Source: Tetragonia tetragonoides
Taxonomy: Eukaryota; Streptophyta; Magnoliopsida; Caryophyllales; Aizoaceae
Direction: 5' to 3'
Assembly: GCA_038025085.1 (NCBI GenBank)
Contig: CM076152.1
Coordinates: 30,507,501 to 30,571,500 of the forward strand
Length of the DNA: 64,000 nt
The notes under the pieces: model-generated
The model's input: the letters and a program-made list of their open reading frames with translations, nothing else
Told to the model about the DNA's origin: nothing
Database searches by the model: none
Shown here: one piece after another, positions 49,441 through 61,289 of the stretch
Position numbering within the stretch: the stretch's first letter is position 1
Layout: every line of letters starts with the position of its first letter
Position numbers and translations under genes: made by a program

Positions 49441-52400
49441 TAGAGCTGTTCATTTACGGGCTTGGGTCGGACACGGGCCGGGCTGATTCTCAAAAATCTG
49501 TCCACTGGAGAGGGCCGGGCTAGCCCGGCCCTTTTCTACAGGCCTAATCTGTGTCCGTGTCCGTCCTTTACTAACGGGACGGGCTATCCACGGTTCTAGC
49601 AGGCTTAAACCTGTATAACAAATAATGACATTTTGTCCACGGATTTGGACATACTAACAGTACCTGTGCTAACTTGATTTGAGTGAAAATTTTTGCATTG
49701 TTACATTCTTAAAAGAAAGAGCATTTAAATTGCAGTCTGCAACTCTCTCAATTTTCTCAAACATAGACAACCAAATAATCTTAACATACCAAAGTCTTCA
49801 TAAATTTAAAATACACCAAACATAAAACAACTAATCATTCCAGCACTACTAATTCTGGATTTTGACCTGCAACTTCTTTTCTCACTTCTTTTCACCTCAA
49901 GTCCATTCAACTCAAGGACCTGCAATTGAAAATGCAAACTCATATTACATTTTATTTTTAACTATGTAACTTAAATCAGGGAACAAAATAAAAAAATAAA
50001 AATAAAGACAACTGTAACATACATAACGGAAGGTGCATCTTCTTCACTAACTTCATCATTGTCGTCTTCTTCTTCTGGACCAATGGGTCCTCCTCCACCA
50101 TAGGTAAACAAAGGTGGACCTTGTAAAAGATATAATAATATAATCAAACTTAAAGCACTGGCCACTATATGAAGCGTAAATAATAGAAACCAAAAGCCAT
50201 ATTTTAAAGTAGACTTACCAAGTGAAAAGCCTTTTCCGCGCAACCAATCCTCATAGCATGTAAGTGACTCGATTGTGGATGATTTAAGGGAAGCTCTCCA
50301 CGGATTGATTAATTTTTTTCCATGCTAAAAGCTGATTCGGAAGGGACCGTAGATACAGGGATAGTCAAGATATCTTGAGCTAAGGAAGAAAGATATGGAA
50401 AACGGTCCACATGATTCATCCACCACTCCAAAACATCAATATCGCCCTTCACATTTACATTCTTTTCTTCTAAGTAACGCTCCAAATCTGACTTAGCACA
50501 ATCTGCCTTCCTTTTTACTCAAAAAGGCATCAAATCGGAGTCCTCATCCCCTAGGTCACCCTCAATAATACTAGTCATGTTCACTGGATTAGATGTACCC
50601 ATAGTAGAAGAATCCAAGTCAGGCCCCTTATACTCATTATACAATTCAAACAATGTTTCTGTAATGGTGTTAACCATTTGCTTAGCATATGCTTCCCCTT
50701 GCAACCTTTCATAACAAAATTCAACTCTCTCCAACTTACAACGAGGATCAAGGACAACAACACAAGAGAAAAGAAGATTATAATCATCCCAATACTTGTC
50801 AAACTTATCTTGCATGTCTTTCACCATTTTGGTCAATGGGGATTCAATGTGACTACTAGCAACTTGACTCAATTTCCTATGAATTCTCCACACCCCATCA
50901 AAATAGATATTAGAAGTAGATGTCTTAGTTGCAGAAAATGCATTGGTCACATCATAAAAAACCTTTAAGAACTGGTGAAGTTTGTAAACTTTTTTCCACT
51001 CCTCTTGAGATACAGCAAAACCTTTAATATCGTTCACGACTGAACACTTCACTAACAACCTCACGATAATAAAGAAAACGATCAAGCATTAAAAAAGTGG
51101 AGTTCCATCTAATGCAATTGTCCCCACGCGACTTCTTCCTAGTGTCCAAACCATAAGTACTGGAAGCACACTCATAGAACTTTTTCAGCTTGGGAATTGA
51201 CCGTTTAAAGTGCTTGACTATTAACCTTATCTTTAAAGCAACATCATCTATCAATTTCAAACCATCTTGCACCACAAGAGTAATGATGTGACAAGAACAA
51301 CGACAATGGACAAATTCTCCACAAAACAACAAAGCTTGTTTTCTCAACAAATGACGCTTAAGAGTATCAATCATGGTGTCATTATAAGTTGCATTATCTA
51401 ATGTGAAACTAAACACCTTATGGTCAATTTTCCATTGGATCAAACTTGTTTTAATCTCATCAGCAAGAGAAACTCCATCAAAAGGAGGTGTTAAAGCCCC
51501 AAATTTAATAATTCTCTTCTGCAATTTTCAATTAGAATCAACCCAATGAGCAGTGATGCACATATACTCATCTTTTGTGTGATCACTTCTCCAATTATCA
51601 CTAGTAAAACAAATCCTACCAGGGGCCTTTCCTAATTCATCCATAAGTGAAATTTTCTCTTCCTTGTAATATCTCATTGCATCTCTCTTAAGGGTATGCC
51701 TACTAATACTTTTGTATTGAGGACACATAACAGACAACATATACTTAAACCCAGGTTCTTCACAAGTAGTAAATGGATGTGCACCAGCAACCACATAAAG
51801 GCAAATAGATCTACGCACTTCTTCTAAATTAACAATGGGATTTCTCAAACTAATGTTGGCAGAGCCACTATCACAAGGAGTACCAGAAATACAGAAATTT
51901 CTAATATCACGATTAAAGCGGGTTGTACACTTATCAACATGCCTCTTAAGATGAGATGTGCCACTATTAGAATTTGCAGTAAAAACACTCTTACGGTGCT
52001 TGCAAGTAGTTTTGATCTCCCCCAGGCCGATGACCTCCCTCTCCATGTTCATCCATACTTTTGACTTCAAGGGTCTGCCTTGTGAATTGCATACTTTAGC
52101 TACATCATCTTCATCCAAAAGAACAGGTTTCTTTGAGCTATTTCCAGCCATGGACTACAAAATTGACATAGAACCAAATAATTCAATAATATTGTTTAGA
52201 GAATTAGAGTTTACTGACTACTAAATGAAAACAAAAGAAGAAAACAAAAAAAAAAAAAAAAAAAAAAAAAGAGGAGGAAGAAGAAAAGTAACGTACCTCA
52301 CTACCTGGCCAAGGAGAGAGATTAAGAGAGTTTTTGTTTTTTTATTTTTCTGTTGTGAAATAGAGATTAAGGGAGATAGAGATTGTAGAGATGAGAGAGG

Positions 52401-52800
52401 CTCAGAGGAGAAAGATAGAAAGGGAAGAGATTAGAAAAGCGTCAGTTCACTAGTTCAGTAAAAGACTAGATTTTAGGGTTTTCTCCTCCTTTTATACTAT
52501 GTTGGACAACTTGGGCTTGGGCCTCTCTCTTTATTTCTTCACCCTCAAGGCTCAACTCTACAATATTCACTAGTAGTCCAGTAGTCCTTTTTTTTTTTCT
52601 TTCAAAATTGTTGATCTTACGGGCCTAACGGGCCAGCCCGTGGGCTTTTTTGCTTGTCCATAACCCGCCCAACAATTTAAACAGGCCGGGCTGGACGGGC
52701 CTGACAAATCAATTTTTTTTTAAATCACTGTCCAAGCCCGCCCTAATACAGGGTCGGATGGGCCGGGCCTAACGGGTCGTCCCGCCCGTGAATAACTCTA
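49441..52800 (-). mobile_element. hAT transposon, complete ends, defective transposase
   Basis: The ends are TAGAGCTGTTCATTTACGGGC-like on the left and GCCCGTGAATAACTCTA on the right, imperfect inverse copies. Flanks TATGAAAC (49433-49440) and TAGGAAAC (52801-52808) form an 8-bp target duplication with one change, the hAT hallmark. Subterminal regions are rich in CGGGC and GGCCGGGC words. The element (3360 bp) sits in the 3' non-coding part of the copia element. Confidence 0.9.
50215..52151 (-). pseudogene. hAT transposase (RICESLEEPER-like) with stops and frameshifts
   Basis: The frame starts MAGNSSKKPVLLDEDD at 52151. A BED zinc finger follows (SNSGTSHLKRHVDKC), but its second Cys reads Arg (TTCKHRK). 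Then come ICFTSDNWRSDHTKDEYMCI and a TGA after HWVDSN at 51528, in frame with LQKRIIKFGALTPPFDGVSL. A frameshift near 51050 joins YYREVVSE to the DUF4413-like region (AVSQEEWKKVYKLHQFLKVF, VVVLDPRCKLERVEFCYERL). After a stop at 50519 the dimerisation domain reads DVLEWWMNHVDRFPYLSSLA and ILTIPVSTVPSESAFSMEK, then shifts frame to CYEDWLRGKGFSLG. About four breaks, so no active enzyme. The source of any mobility would have to be another copy. Confidence 0.85.
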
Positions 52801-53186
52801 TAGGAAACCATGGTGAGTTCAGGTCAACGGATCAAATTAAAAGTTGCATATGAAAAAACATCGATGACACTTATATAACAATCCTTTCAATGTTTTTAAA
52901 ATGGGTCGATCCAATACAATGTTCTCTAACATTTATCCATGTGATCAATTTCATATCTCATAATTATGACCTGTGAAACTTGGTCATCAATCAATCCACA
53001 TGATAGTCTCAATAGTTATCAAATTCCCACAAATGACGATAACTGACTACAGACAATTTCAGAATAATTATATTTTTAACAATAGAGTCTCACAATCAAG
53101 TCACATACTTGATGATCTACATCATATAATTATTCATTGGGACAGTAATAAATAAATCGAACATAAGTCATAAGATAAACCTCCCA

Positions 53187-55721
53187 CTAGGACATAGACC
53201 AATCATTGATGAATCTAAGTCCTTGTGTAATAGTATGACGCTCATGCTTATCCTGTGGTAGAGGTTTAGTCAGCGGATCATCAATGTTCATCTCCGATGA
53301 TACTTTGCACACCTTGACATCTCCCATTTGTACAAAGCTTCGTATCAAATGGTAACGTCTGAGTATATGCCTAGTTTTCTGATGATCCCTAGGCTCCTTC
53401 GCCAGTGCAATGGCCCCATTACTGTCACAATAAAGGTCCATTGGATTCAAACTATTAGGTATCACCATTCACCCCAAGTTCAATGATGAATTTTTGAATC
53501 CACACTGCTTTTGCTGCTTCAGAAGCAACAATTTACTCGGCTTCTGTTGTAGAATCAGCAACTGTATCTTGTTTGGAACTCTTCCAACTAACTGCTCCTC
53601 CATTCAAAATGAATACAAATCCTGACTGCGATCGGGAATCATCCTTATCCGTTTGGAAGCTTGCATCAGTGTAACCACTTACAGGGAGTTTCTCTTCACC
53701 AACATAGACAAGAAATACATCCTTAGTCCTTCTTAAGTACTTGAGGATGCTCTTGACTGCGACCCAATGACTTTCACCTGGATTAGATTGGTATCTACTC
53801 GTCATGCTCAAAGCACAAGTAACGTCAGGACGAGTACACATCATGGCATACATGATACAACCTGTAGCAGAAGCATAACGAATTCTACTCATGCGATCTC
53901 GCTCATCTTGTGTCGAAAGACACTGAGTCTTGCTAAGAGTTATGCCATGTTAGACATGGGAAGATTACCTTTCTTGGAATCTTACATGTTGAACCTCTTC
54001 AACACCTTATCTATATAGGTACTCTGGCTTAAGCCCAAGTGTCTTTTTGATCTATCTCTATAGATCCTAATCCCCAAGATATAGGTTGCCTCTTCCATGT
54101 CTTTCATTGAGAAACACTTTCCCAAAAAGTCCTTGACTGACTGAAGTGTAGGAATATCATTTCCAATCAATAATATGTCGTCCACATATAAGACCAAGAA
54201 TACCACAGCGCTCCAACTAACCTTCTTGTAAACACAAGGTTCTTCTTCGCATCTAAGGAAATCAAACTCTTTGATTGCCTCATTGAAGCGAAGATTCCAA
54301 CTCTTGGATGTTTGCTTCAATCCATAAATAGATCGCTGAAGCTTTCATACCTTTCCTCTTGTTGATGTGAAGCCCTCGGGTTGTGTCATCTACACATCCT
54401 CTTCTAGGTTTCCATTAAGGAAAGCTGTCTTCACATCCATTTACCATAACTCATAGTCATAATATGCAGCAATGGCAAGGAGTATCCTAATGGATTTAAG
54501 CATTGCAACGGGCGAAAAAGTTTCACCATAATTTATCCCATGAATTTGATTATAACCTTTTGCCACCAATCGTGCCTTGAATATATAAACATTCCCATGC
54601 ATGTCACTTTTCTTCTTGAAAATCCATTTACACTCAATGGTTTTTATCCCATCAGGTGGGTCTACCAAAGTCCATACTTTGTTTTCATACATGGAATCCA
54701 TTTCAGATTTCATGGCTTGAAGCCATTTGTCGGAATCTGGGCCCATCATTGCTTCCGTGTAGGTCGTAGGCTCGTCATCCTCTATTAATAATATATGACG
54801 ATGTGCAGTCACCAAGAAACCATATCTAATGGGTTCTCGGCGCACTCTTTAAGACCTACGAGGGGATGGTGCCACAGGTGTAGCTACTACAACATCTTGT
54901 AAACTACTTTGAAATTCCTCAGAAATTGGAGTACTCTCCTATGGCTCTCGAACCTCTTCGAGTTGCACTTTACTCCCACTGGTTCCTTTAGAAAGAAACT
55001 CTCTTTCTAAGAAGACACTGTGTCGAGCCACAAACACTTTGTTGTCGTTGGGATGGTAAAAGTAATATCCTTTAGTTTCTTTAGGATATCCCACAAAGAA
55101 GCATTTATCAGATTTAGGTCCAAGCTTATCAGAAAGTAAACGTTTTACATAAGCTTCACAACCCCAAATCATTAGAAAAGTCAAGCTGGGATCTTTTCCC
55201 GTCCATTTCTCAAATGGTGTCTTTTCTACTGATTTTGATGGACTCCTGTTAAGTGTGAACGCGGCTGTCTCAAGAGCATATCCCCAAAAAGATATTGGAA
55301 GACTAGTAAGGCTCATCATTGATCGAACCATGTCTGACAAAGTTCGACTTCTCCTCTCCGATACACCATTCTATTCTGGTGTACCTAGAGGGGTGAGTTG
55401 TGAAACAATTCCACAATCTTTCAAATGACTATCGAACTCTTGGCTTAGATACTCACCCCCTTGATCTGATCTAAGGGCTTTAATCTTTTTTCCAAGTTGA
55501 TTTTGTACTTCATTCTGAAACTCCCTGAACTTTTCAAAGGATTCATATTTATGCCTCATCAAGTAGACATAACCATACATGCTGAAGTCATCAGTAAAGG
55601 TAATGAAGTAGTGGTAACCTCCTCTAGCAACTGTGCTTAATGGTCCGCATACATCAGTATGTATGAGGCCTAATAAATCACTTGCTCTCTCAATGTGACC
55701 AGTGAAAGGTGTCTTAGTCAT
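53187..55721 (-). pseudogene. Integrase, RT and RNase H of the second copia element
   Basis: Integrase (55721-54939) reads GLIHTDVCGPLSTVARGGYH, YFITFTDDFSMYGYVYLM and IKALRSDQGGEYLSQEFDSH, with a TAG inside GTPE-NGVSERRSRTL. RT (54845-53982) has ECKWIFKKKSDMHGN, FKARLVAKGYNQ, a TAA before MDVKTAFLNGNLEEDV, and an intact catalytic box (VLYVDDILLIGND). RNase H (53892-53187) has AVSWKSSKQDTVADSTTEAE, a stop, then MDLYCDSNGAIALAKEPRDH and DPLTKPLPQDKHERHTITQG. At least six breaks are visible, mostly single stop codons. Confidence 0.85.
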
Positions 55722-55839
55722 CTTCCCTAATAAACAAGACTCACATGTCTCAAATGACTCAAAGTCAAATGAGTTTAAAAGTCCATCATTATGGAGCTTT
55801 TGAACACGCTTCTCGTTTATATGTCCAAGACGACAATGT

Positions 55840-57183
55840 CAAAGGTAAGTTGGGTTAGAATCATTTGATTTGAGCCTCTTAGTAGTTATGTTATAAACTG
55901 GAATTTTAAGGTCTAGAACATAAAGGCCATTTTTCATTGGACCGCTACCATAAAATATATCATCTTTATAAAAGGAACAACATTTGTTCTTAATCACAAA
56001 GACAAAATCTTCCAAGTCCAAAATTGAAACAGAAATAATACTCCTGCTAATGGCAGGTACATAATAACAATTATTGAGTTCTAATTAAAACCAATCCAGA
56101 TGGCAAACTTAAATAAAATTTCCCTACAGATAACGCAACAACTCTTGCTCCATTTCCAACGCGCAGGTCCACTTCACCTTTTGCCAAATTCCTACTTCTC
56201 TTTAGTCCTTGCACATTTGCACAAATGTGAGCACCACATCCGGTATCTAATACCCAAGAAGTAGAATTTGAAGAAGTAAATACATTTACTTCTATAACAT
56301 AACATTTACCTGAAGTTGAAGGAACACTTCCCTTATTCTTCTTCAGATCCTCCAAATATTTCTTGCAATTCCTCTTCCAATGCCCAAGCTCATTGCAGTA
56401 GAAGCACTTGGTTTCATCATTAGGACTAGACGAGGGTTTGAACTTAGGCTTTCCTTTGGGTTGATTCACAATCGGACCCTTCATGATAGCCTTTCCCTTG
56501 TCCTTAGTTTGAACATGTTTCTTAAACTGGGCCCCCTTTCTAACCATTAGAACATTGGGAGTTGGGTCCTTCTTGACGTTTTGCTCAGCAGTTTTGGGCA
56601 TACCATGCAGCTCAGCCAATGACTTGTTAAGATTATGCATATTATAGTTCATAACAAAAGTATCATAATCATTAGTCAATGACGCTAAGATGATATCAAT
56701 GGCCAACTCTTTGCCCATTGGGGAGCCCAGTTTTTCCAAGTACTCAAGATAACCAATCATCTTGATTACATAAGGACTAACTGAACTTCCTTTACCCATC
56801 TTGCACTTAACCAAGTCACTCACAGTGTTAAACCTCTCAGTTCGTGCTTGTTCCTGAAACATTCCTTTCAGGCTCTCAATCATCTCATAAGCCTCCATAC
56901 TTTCATATCGCTTCTGAAGCTCAGAATTCATGGTGGCCAGCATGAGACAACTGACATCAATTGAATCATCTTTGAGTTTCTAATAAGCATTCCTCTCAGC
57001 ATGAGGAGCATTGGTAGCAGGAGCCTTCTTGGGGACTGGTTTCTCAAGGACATATTCCTTTTTATCTTGTTTGAGAACAATTCTCAAGTTTCGATACCAG
57101 TCCAAGGAATTGGTTCCATTCAGTTTGTCCTTCTCAAGGACGGATCGCAGTGAAAATGAGTGTGATGGTGTAGGGTTTGACAT
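55840..57183 (-). pseudogene. Gag and protease of the second copia element
   Basis: The frame starts at the ATG at 57183 (MSNPTPSHSFSLRSVLEKDK) and reads LNGTNSLDWYRNLRIVLKQD, a UBN2-type copia gag opening. A TAG after ERNAY at 56980 breaks it, and the same frame goes on with LATMNSELQKRYESMEAYEM, a CCHC knuckle CFYCNELGHWKRNC near 56390, and the protease motif WVLDTGCGAHIC near 56240. It stops at 56071, and a further piece (56021-55839) continues into the GAG-pre-integrase part. One point mutation separates the gag start from its body. Confidence 0.8.
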
Positions 57184-58154
57184 TATCTACAACAAATGTA
57201 CAAAGATTTTAGTGACTTACTTCATAAATATTTCGTTAACATTTTAACAAAATAAATCCACTATACTAATGTCACAAATACCCCTATAAAATATAGTGGA
57301 GCCAAGATCCATATTTCCTAAGTATTAAGTAAGCTTTGGCTTATCACTTAATTATTTAGGTAAGTAACCCTTTACTAATTGTATCCTATACAATTCCTAG
57401 TTGTTGGGATGACATCATATGTCCCGACTCCCAAATCTATGCCTTAAGGCCCAAAACTGTTTTGATAGCCTTATTAAGTAAACCAATTTATACAAATGGG
57501 TAACTGTTACTCATCCTAACAGACTTGAGTAATTAAGGATGCTCTACTTTATGGCAGACACATTTTAATGAACCAAGTCCTAATAGGTGTATTAAATTGG
57601 AAAGGCATCAAGTTAACTTAATATTACTAAGGGATGTGATTGATTATATGGAGTTGAGTTTCATGCAAACATAACAATAAATATAATCAACAGTAAATAA
57701 GCGGAAGCATAAATAACAACACATGTGATATAGTATGGCCCCCTAAGCTATGGTGATCTAATCTCCACACTTTGCTTCTTCCATATAGCAGCTGGATGGT
57801 CATCTCCATGATATCCTTTGACCTTCATGAGCTTGATCTTACAATCAACTATTTCATAAAAGTTACACTACTACAATAGCAATAATCTAATTATTACATT
57901 CAAAGTAACGACACGCAGGTCGTATTTAATAATTACATTCAAATAAACTACACGTAGACCGTATTTTAAACCAAAGTAAAATTATGGGCCATCCTATTCA
58001 CCATACCATACCATTCAACATCATGTGAACTAAGATATCATATATCAAACATCAAAGATTTACAATGGCATAAAAATAAAACAACATTCGCACGAACAAG
58101 CGGATCCATGCAGGGGTCAAGGGAGAGGCGCCCCTCGCGACGGTCTCGAATTTC
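57184..58154 (-). other. 5' leader of the second copia element
   Basis: This is non-coding on both strands. On the minus strand it leads into the gag ATG. The GC-rich word GAGGGGCGCCTCTCCC near 58128 is of the type often found just after copia primer-binding sites. The expected PBS complement was not found, so the region's right edge is a break rather than an LTR border. Confidence 0.5.
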
Positions 58155-58201
58155 AATCATCTTTCTTAGCTTTCTTTCCTAGACCATTTTTAAACCTATT
58201 G
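58155..58201 (-). repeat. 47-bp copy of the SIRE gag flank found at 47982-48028
   Basis: AATCATCTTTCTTAGCTTTC and the next 27 bases match 47982-48028 with two differences. At 47982-48028 the sequence belongs to the SIRE-type gag and directly abuts the LTR. Here it also abuts the LTR, but on its left is copia leader sequence. Confidence 0.85.
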
Positions 58202-58794
58202 TGTAACACCTCGAATTTCTGTCTAATTTAAAACCATTTAAAATCATGAGTTGCAGCGAAAAACCCTAGAAATTCGAAGCATTACCGCCGTATTTAATGT
58301 TCAAATTAAATACAAGGTTAGAAAGAAACAAAATGTTTATATACCAACAACGCATACTATATAATTAAATAATATCTTTCCAAAACTAAACTTAAGACAA
58401 ATAATCCAAATAAATAAGAAATACTCCCTCCGTCCCCTCTTTACTTGGGCATGTTGAAATGGCACGGAGATTAAGAAAAATGATCTTTAGCTCAAATGAG
58501 ACTTAAATACCCTTGTTTATAGTGGTAGTGGTCCCTCTTGTGAAATGTGATTATGAGTGACCCTCTATTTAATTCATGGAGTACTTGACTGAGGAGAGAG
58601 AAAATGGAGAGAGTTAGCTTGTTTGGCCCTCTGTTATCTCTCACACGTTGAGAAGAGAGATACAGTAAAAAAAGAAACAGGAGAGATAAAATTGCAAAGC
58701 ACAAAATTTGGCTCCAAAATTTGATACTCCAAACTTTTTAACTTTTATAAAATTCCCTCCAAATTGTACAGCTCAAAATTACAGAATTTGAATT

Positions 58795-59047
58795 GAAAAT
58801 TCTACTCCTTTTTCTTCTTCCTTTTTCTTCTTCTATCTTCCTTTTTATTCTTCCTTTTTCTTCTTCTATCTTCCTTTTATACGTCCAGTTACTTTTACAG
58901 AACTTCACCTTCTTCCTTTTTCTTCTTCTATCTTCCTTTTTATTCTTCCTTTTTTCTTCATTTCTACAGAACTTTATCTTCTTCCTTTTTCTTCTTCTGT
59001 CTTCCTTTTCTTCTTCTGTCATCCTTTTTCTTCTTCCTTTTCTTCAA
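58795..59047 (+). repeat. CTT-rich tract upstream of the mariner transposase
   Basis: TTCTTCTTCCTTTTTCTTCT-type words repeat through 250 bp. It probably forms the promoter or 5' UTR. The minus-strand ORF across it (Glu/Lys/Arg only) is a by-product of the repeat. Confidence 0.8.
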
Positions 59048-59069
59048 AATTTGACCCTTCATCTATGTC

Positions 59070-60650
59070 ATGGCTTCCCTACAAAATCAGCAACAATACA
59101 ATCAAACACAAAATCAAATTAGAAACAACCAGTGCTCCTTGAACAACAATGACAGACAACTTATTGTTCAAAGATTGTTGCAACACTATAGAGATGGGAA
59201 ATTGACTCATGGAATTGTTAAAAAAACAGCTTCAGACTTCCAATGTTCTAGAAATACAATAGGCAATATATGGAGAAACGCCAAGGCACAACTGGAGTCA
59301 TCATTAGCAATCGATGTCGGGCTGAAATATAAAGGCAACACTGGACGTAAGGCCAAAGATTGGGACTTGTCACCCATGCTTGGGATTGATAAACAAAAGC
59401 GGACAACCGTGAGAAAGCTTGCCAAAATTTTAGCAATGTCCAAGAGCACATGCCATAGGTTGATCAAGAAGAAGCTCATGAGAACCCACACTAGTGCCAT
59501 CAAGACATTTCTCACACCAAAGAATATGAAAGCCAGGTTAGAATTTGCATTATCCAAGTTGAAGTATGATGAACTTTTTAACAATCCAAAGTTTGAGGCC
59601 TTTCATGACCACATACACATAGATGAAAAGTGGTTTTTCTTGACAAAAACAAGTCAAAGATATTATTTACACCCACTGGAAGTTGACCCTTATAGGAGAT
59701 GCAAATCCAAAAAATTCATCACAAAAATCATGTTCCTTGCTGCTGTAGCTCGGCCTAGGTATGGGGAAGATGGGGAGTTATTGTTTGATGGGAAAATAGG
59801 CATATTTCCATTTATTTTCACTGAGCCAGCAAAAAGAAACAGCAAAAACAGACCAGCAGGGACAATAGAAACCAAGGCAATTGCTTCCATTACCAAACAA
59901 GTGATCAAAGAGTGTCTAATCAATCAATTGTTACCAGCCATCAAAGAGAAGTGGCCAAGAGGGGAAGCTGGAACAATATGGGTACAACAAGACAATGCTA
60001 GACCACACATTTCACCACAAGATCATGACTGGACAGTGGCAGCAAGTGAGGGGGGGTGGGACATACGTTTATGCAACCAACCACCAAATAGCCCAGACAA
60101 TAATGTTCTAGACTTGGGATTTTTTAGGCATATTCAATCAATTCAATACGAATCATGTCCTTCGAATGTTGCTGAACTTGTTGAAGTAGTTGAACATGCA
60201 TTTGAAATGATTGATCCATATCAATTAAACAAAGTATGGTTGAGCTTACAATATTGCATGGGGGAAATAATCAAAGTAAAGGGTAGCAACAATTACAAAA
60301 TCCCACATGTAGGCAAAGACAGGCTGCATAGACAAGGCATACTTCCAGTTGTGGTACAACCAAATGAAGAAGATGTCATTGCTGCAAGAGCATGGATAAG
60401 TAATGAGTTTGTGGATGCATCTCAGTTTCTTGCTGGAGGAGATGTTAACAACATGACAGCAGCACATGCAACACAACCAGAAGTGGAAGAAACAGAAGAA
60501 GCACTAATGGAGGGTCCAAGCCAGTTCATACATGAAGTTGTTGAAGAGGATGATTTTGTTGAACCATTGAATGAAACAGATTTGTGGGAGATCACAGAAG
60601 ATGAACCTGAGTTCATAAGTGAAGAAGAGCTTATTCTTCTTCAACACTGA
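59070..60650 (+). CDS. Mariner-like transposase, DD39D, 526 aa, intact
   Basis: It cuts and joins DNA at TA sites. The N-terminal half has paired helix-turn-helix segments that bind the terminal repeats: LIVQRLLQHYRDGKLTHGIV with FQCSRNTIGNIWRNAKAQL (~residues 28-75), and RTTVRKLAKILAMSKSTCHR with LIKKKLM (~110-140). The catalytic aspartates are in HIHIDEKWFFLTK, WVQQDNARPHIS and NSPDNNVLDLGFF. The last two are 39 residues apart when the Asp of VLDLG is used, which is the plant mariner (DD39D) spacing. The acidic C-terminus has ETEEALMEG and EPEFISEEELILL. Length is in the usual 450-550 range. The ATG at 59070 lies straight after the CTT tract. No stop or frameshift is present, unlike every other transposon gene here. 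Confidence 0.93.
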   Translation: MASLQNQQQYNQTQNQIRNNQCSLNNNDRQLIVQRLLQHYRDGKLTHGIVKKTASDFQCSRNTIGNIWRNAKAQLESSLAIDVGLKYKGNTGRKAKDWDLSPMLGIDKQKRTTVRKLAKILAMSKSTCHRLIKKKLMRTHTSAIKTFLTPKNMKARLEFALSKLKYDELFNNPKFEAFHDHIHIDEKWFFLTKTSQRYYLHPLEVDPYRRCKSKKFITKIMFLAAVARPRYGEDGELLFDGKIGIFPFIFTEPAKRNSKNRPAGTIETKAIASITKQVIKECLINQLLPAIKEKWPRGEAGTIWVQQDNARPHISPQDHDWTVAASEGGWDIRLCNQPPNSPDNNVLDLGFFRHIQSIQYESCPSNVAELVEVVEHAFEMIDPYQLNKVWLSLQYCMGEIIKVKGSNNYKIPHVGKDRLHRQGILPVVVQPNEEDVIAARAWISNEFVDASQFLAGGDVNNMTAAHATQPEVEETEEALMEGPSQFIHEVVEEDDFVEPLNETDLWEITEDEPEFISEEELILLQH

Positions 60651-60659
60651 AGTTGGAGA

Positions 60660-61200
60660 TCATTATTTTGGTTGTTTGAAAAACTTTTTGGGGGGTAAAT
60701 AGTTTCAGAGTTGATAATGAAACATTTTGGTGTGTATAGACAGCATACACAAAGAAATGCCACACTTATTTTGTATGTACTCATGTAAGGAACCGTTCAT
60801 GAAATCAATATCAAAGTTCCTTTAAGTATTGATCATGTTTTTGAATGCCATTTTTTTTTTGTTAAATAAAGGCTCTCAGTTAGCCAACTTTACATCATAG
60901 AGCTTTAGGTTACATTTCAATCACTTAGCCTCAACATTTTATTTACAAAATGGTGGCATTAAATGATTGCAATGTAGCTCTCAATTAGGTTGAGCATCAT
61001 CATAGAGCAATGGCCGAACATTGGAAGACTAATCACTGAAAAACTCTCAGGTTGGATATAACTTCATAGAGCTTGATTTACAATCCAATCACTTAGCCTC
61101 ATCATTTTTTTTATAAATGGTGGCAATAATTGATTGAATTGTAGCTCTCAGTCTGTCCAGCTACATCATAGAGCATGCTATAGAACCAAATAAGCCAAAA
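60660..61200 (+). repeat. 3' UTR and imperfect ~100-bp repeat inside the mariner
   Basis: After the transposase stop, AGCTCTCAGTTAGCC...CATAGAGCTTTA recurs about four times (near 60872, 60973, 61040 and 61142) with the linking words AATCACTTAGCCTCA and TGGTGGCA. It is non-coding. Confidence 0.6.
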
Positions 61201-61289
61201 ATAGCTCTCATTTTTAAAAAAACGACCATGAACAGCCAGCCTCATAAATAATAACAACACCATCAACAACCAACACCATCTTAATATCA

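Larger units (their letters stand above)
48029..58154 (-). mobile_element. Second Ty1-copia retrotransposon, rearranged 5' end
   Basis: On the minus strand the order is a ~1-kb leader (57184-58154), gag, protease, integrase, RT and RNase H (57183-53187), then ~730 bp of non-coding DNA split by the hAT element, the polypurine tract and the 3' LTR. No tRNA-Met primer-binding site is found where one is expected near 58154. In its place is a 47-bp piece of the neighbouring SIRE gag and then another LTR copy. See the junction finding. Confidence 0.8.

Noticed and set aside
49971..50243. Membrane-like minus-strand ORF at the end of the hAT element
   Set aside because: Its first residues are the frameshifted transposase C-terminus (KGFSLG), and the hydrophobic part is AT-rich 3' non-coding DNA.
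58738..59022. Minus-strand ORF rich in Glu, Lys and Arg
   Set aside because: It is a by-product of the CTT-rich tract upstream of the mariner transposase, with no complex sequence.
59207..59584. Minus-strand ORF of 125 codons inside the transposase gene
   Set aside because: It is the reverse shadow of an intact, motif-bearing plus-strand gene.
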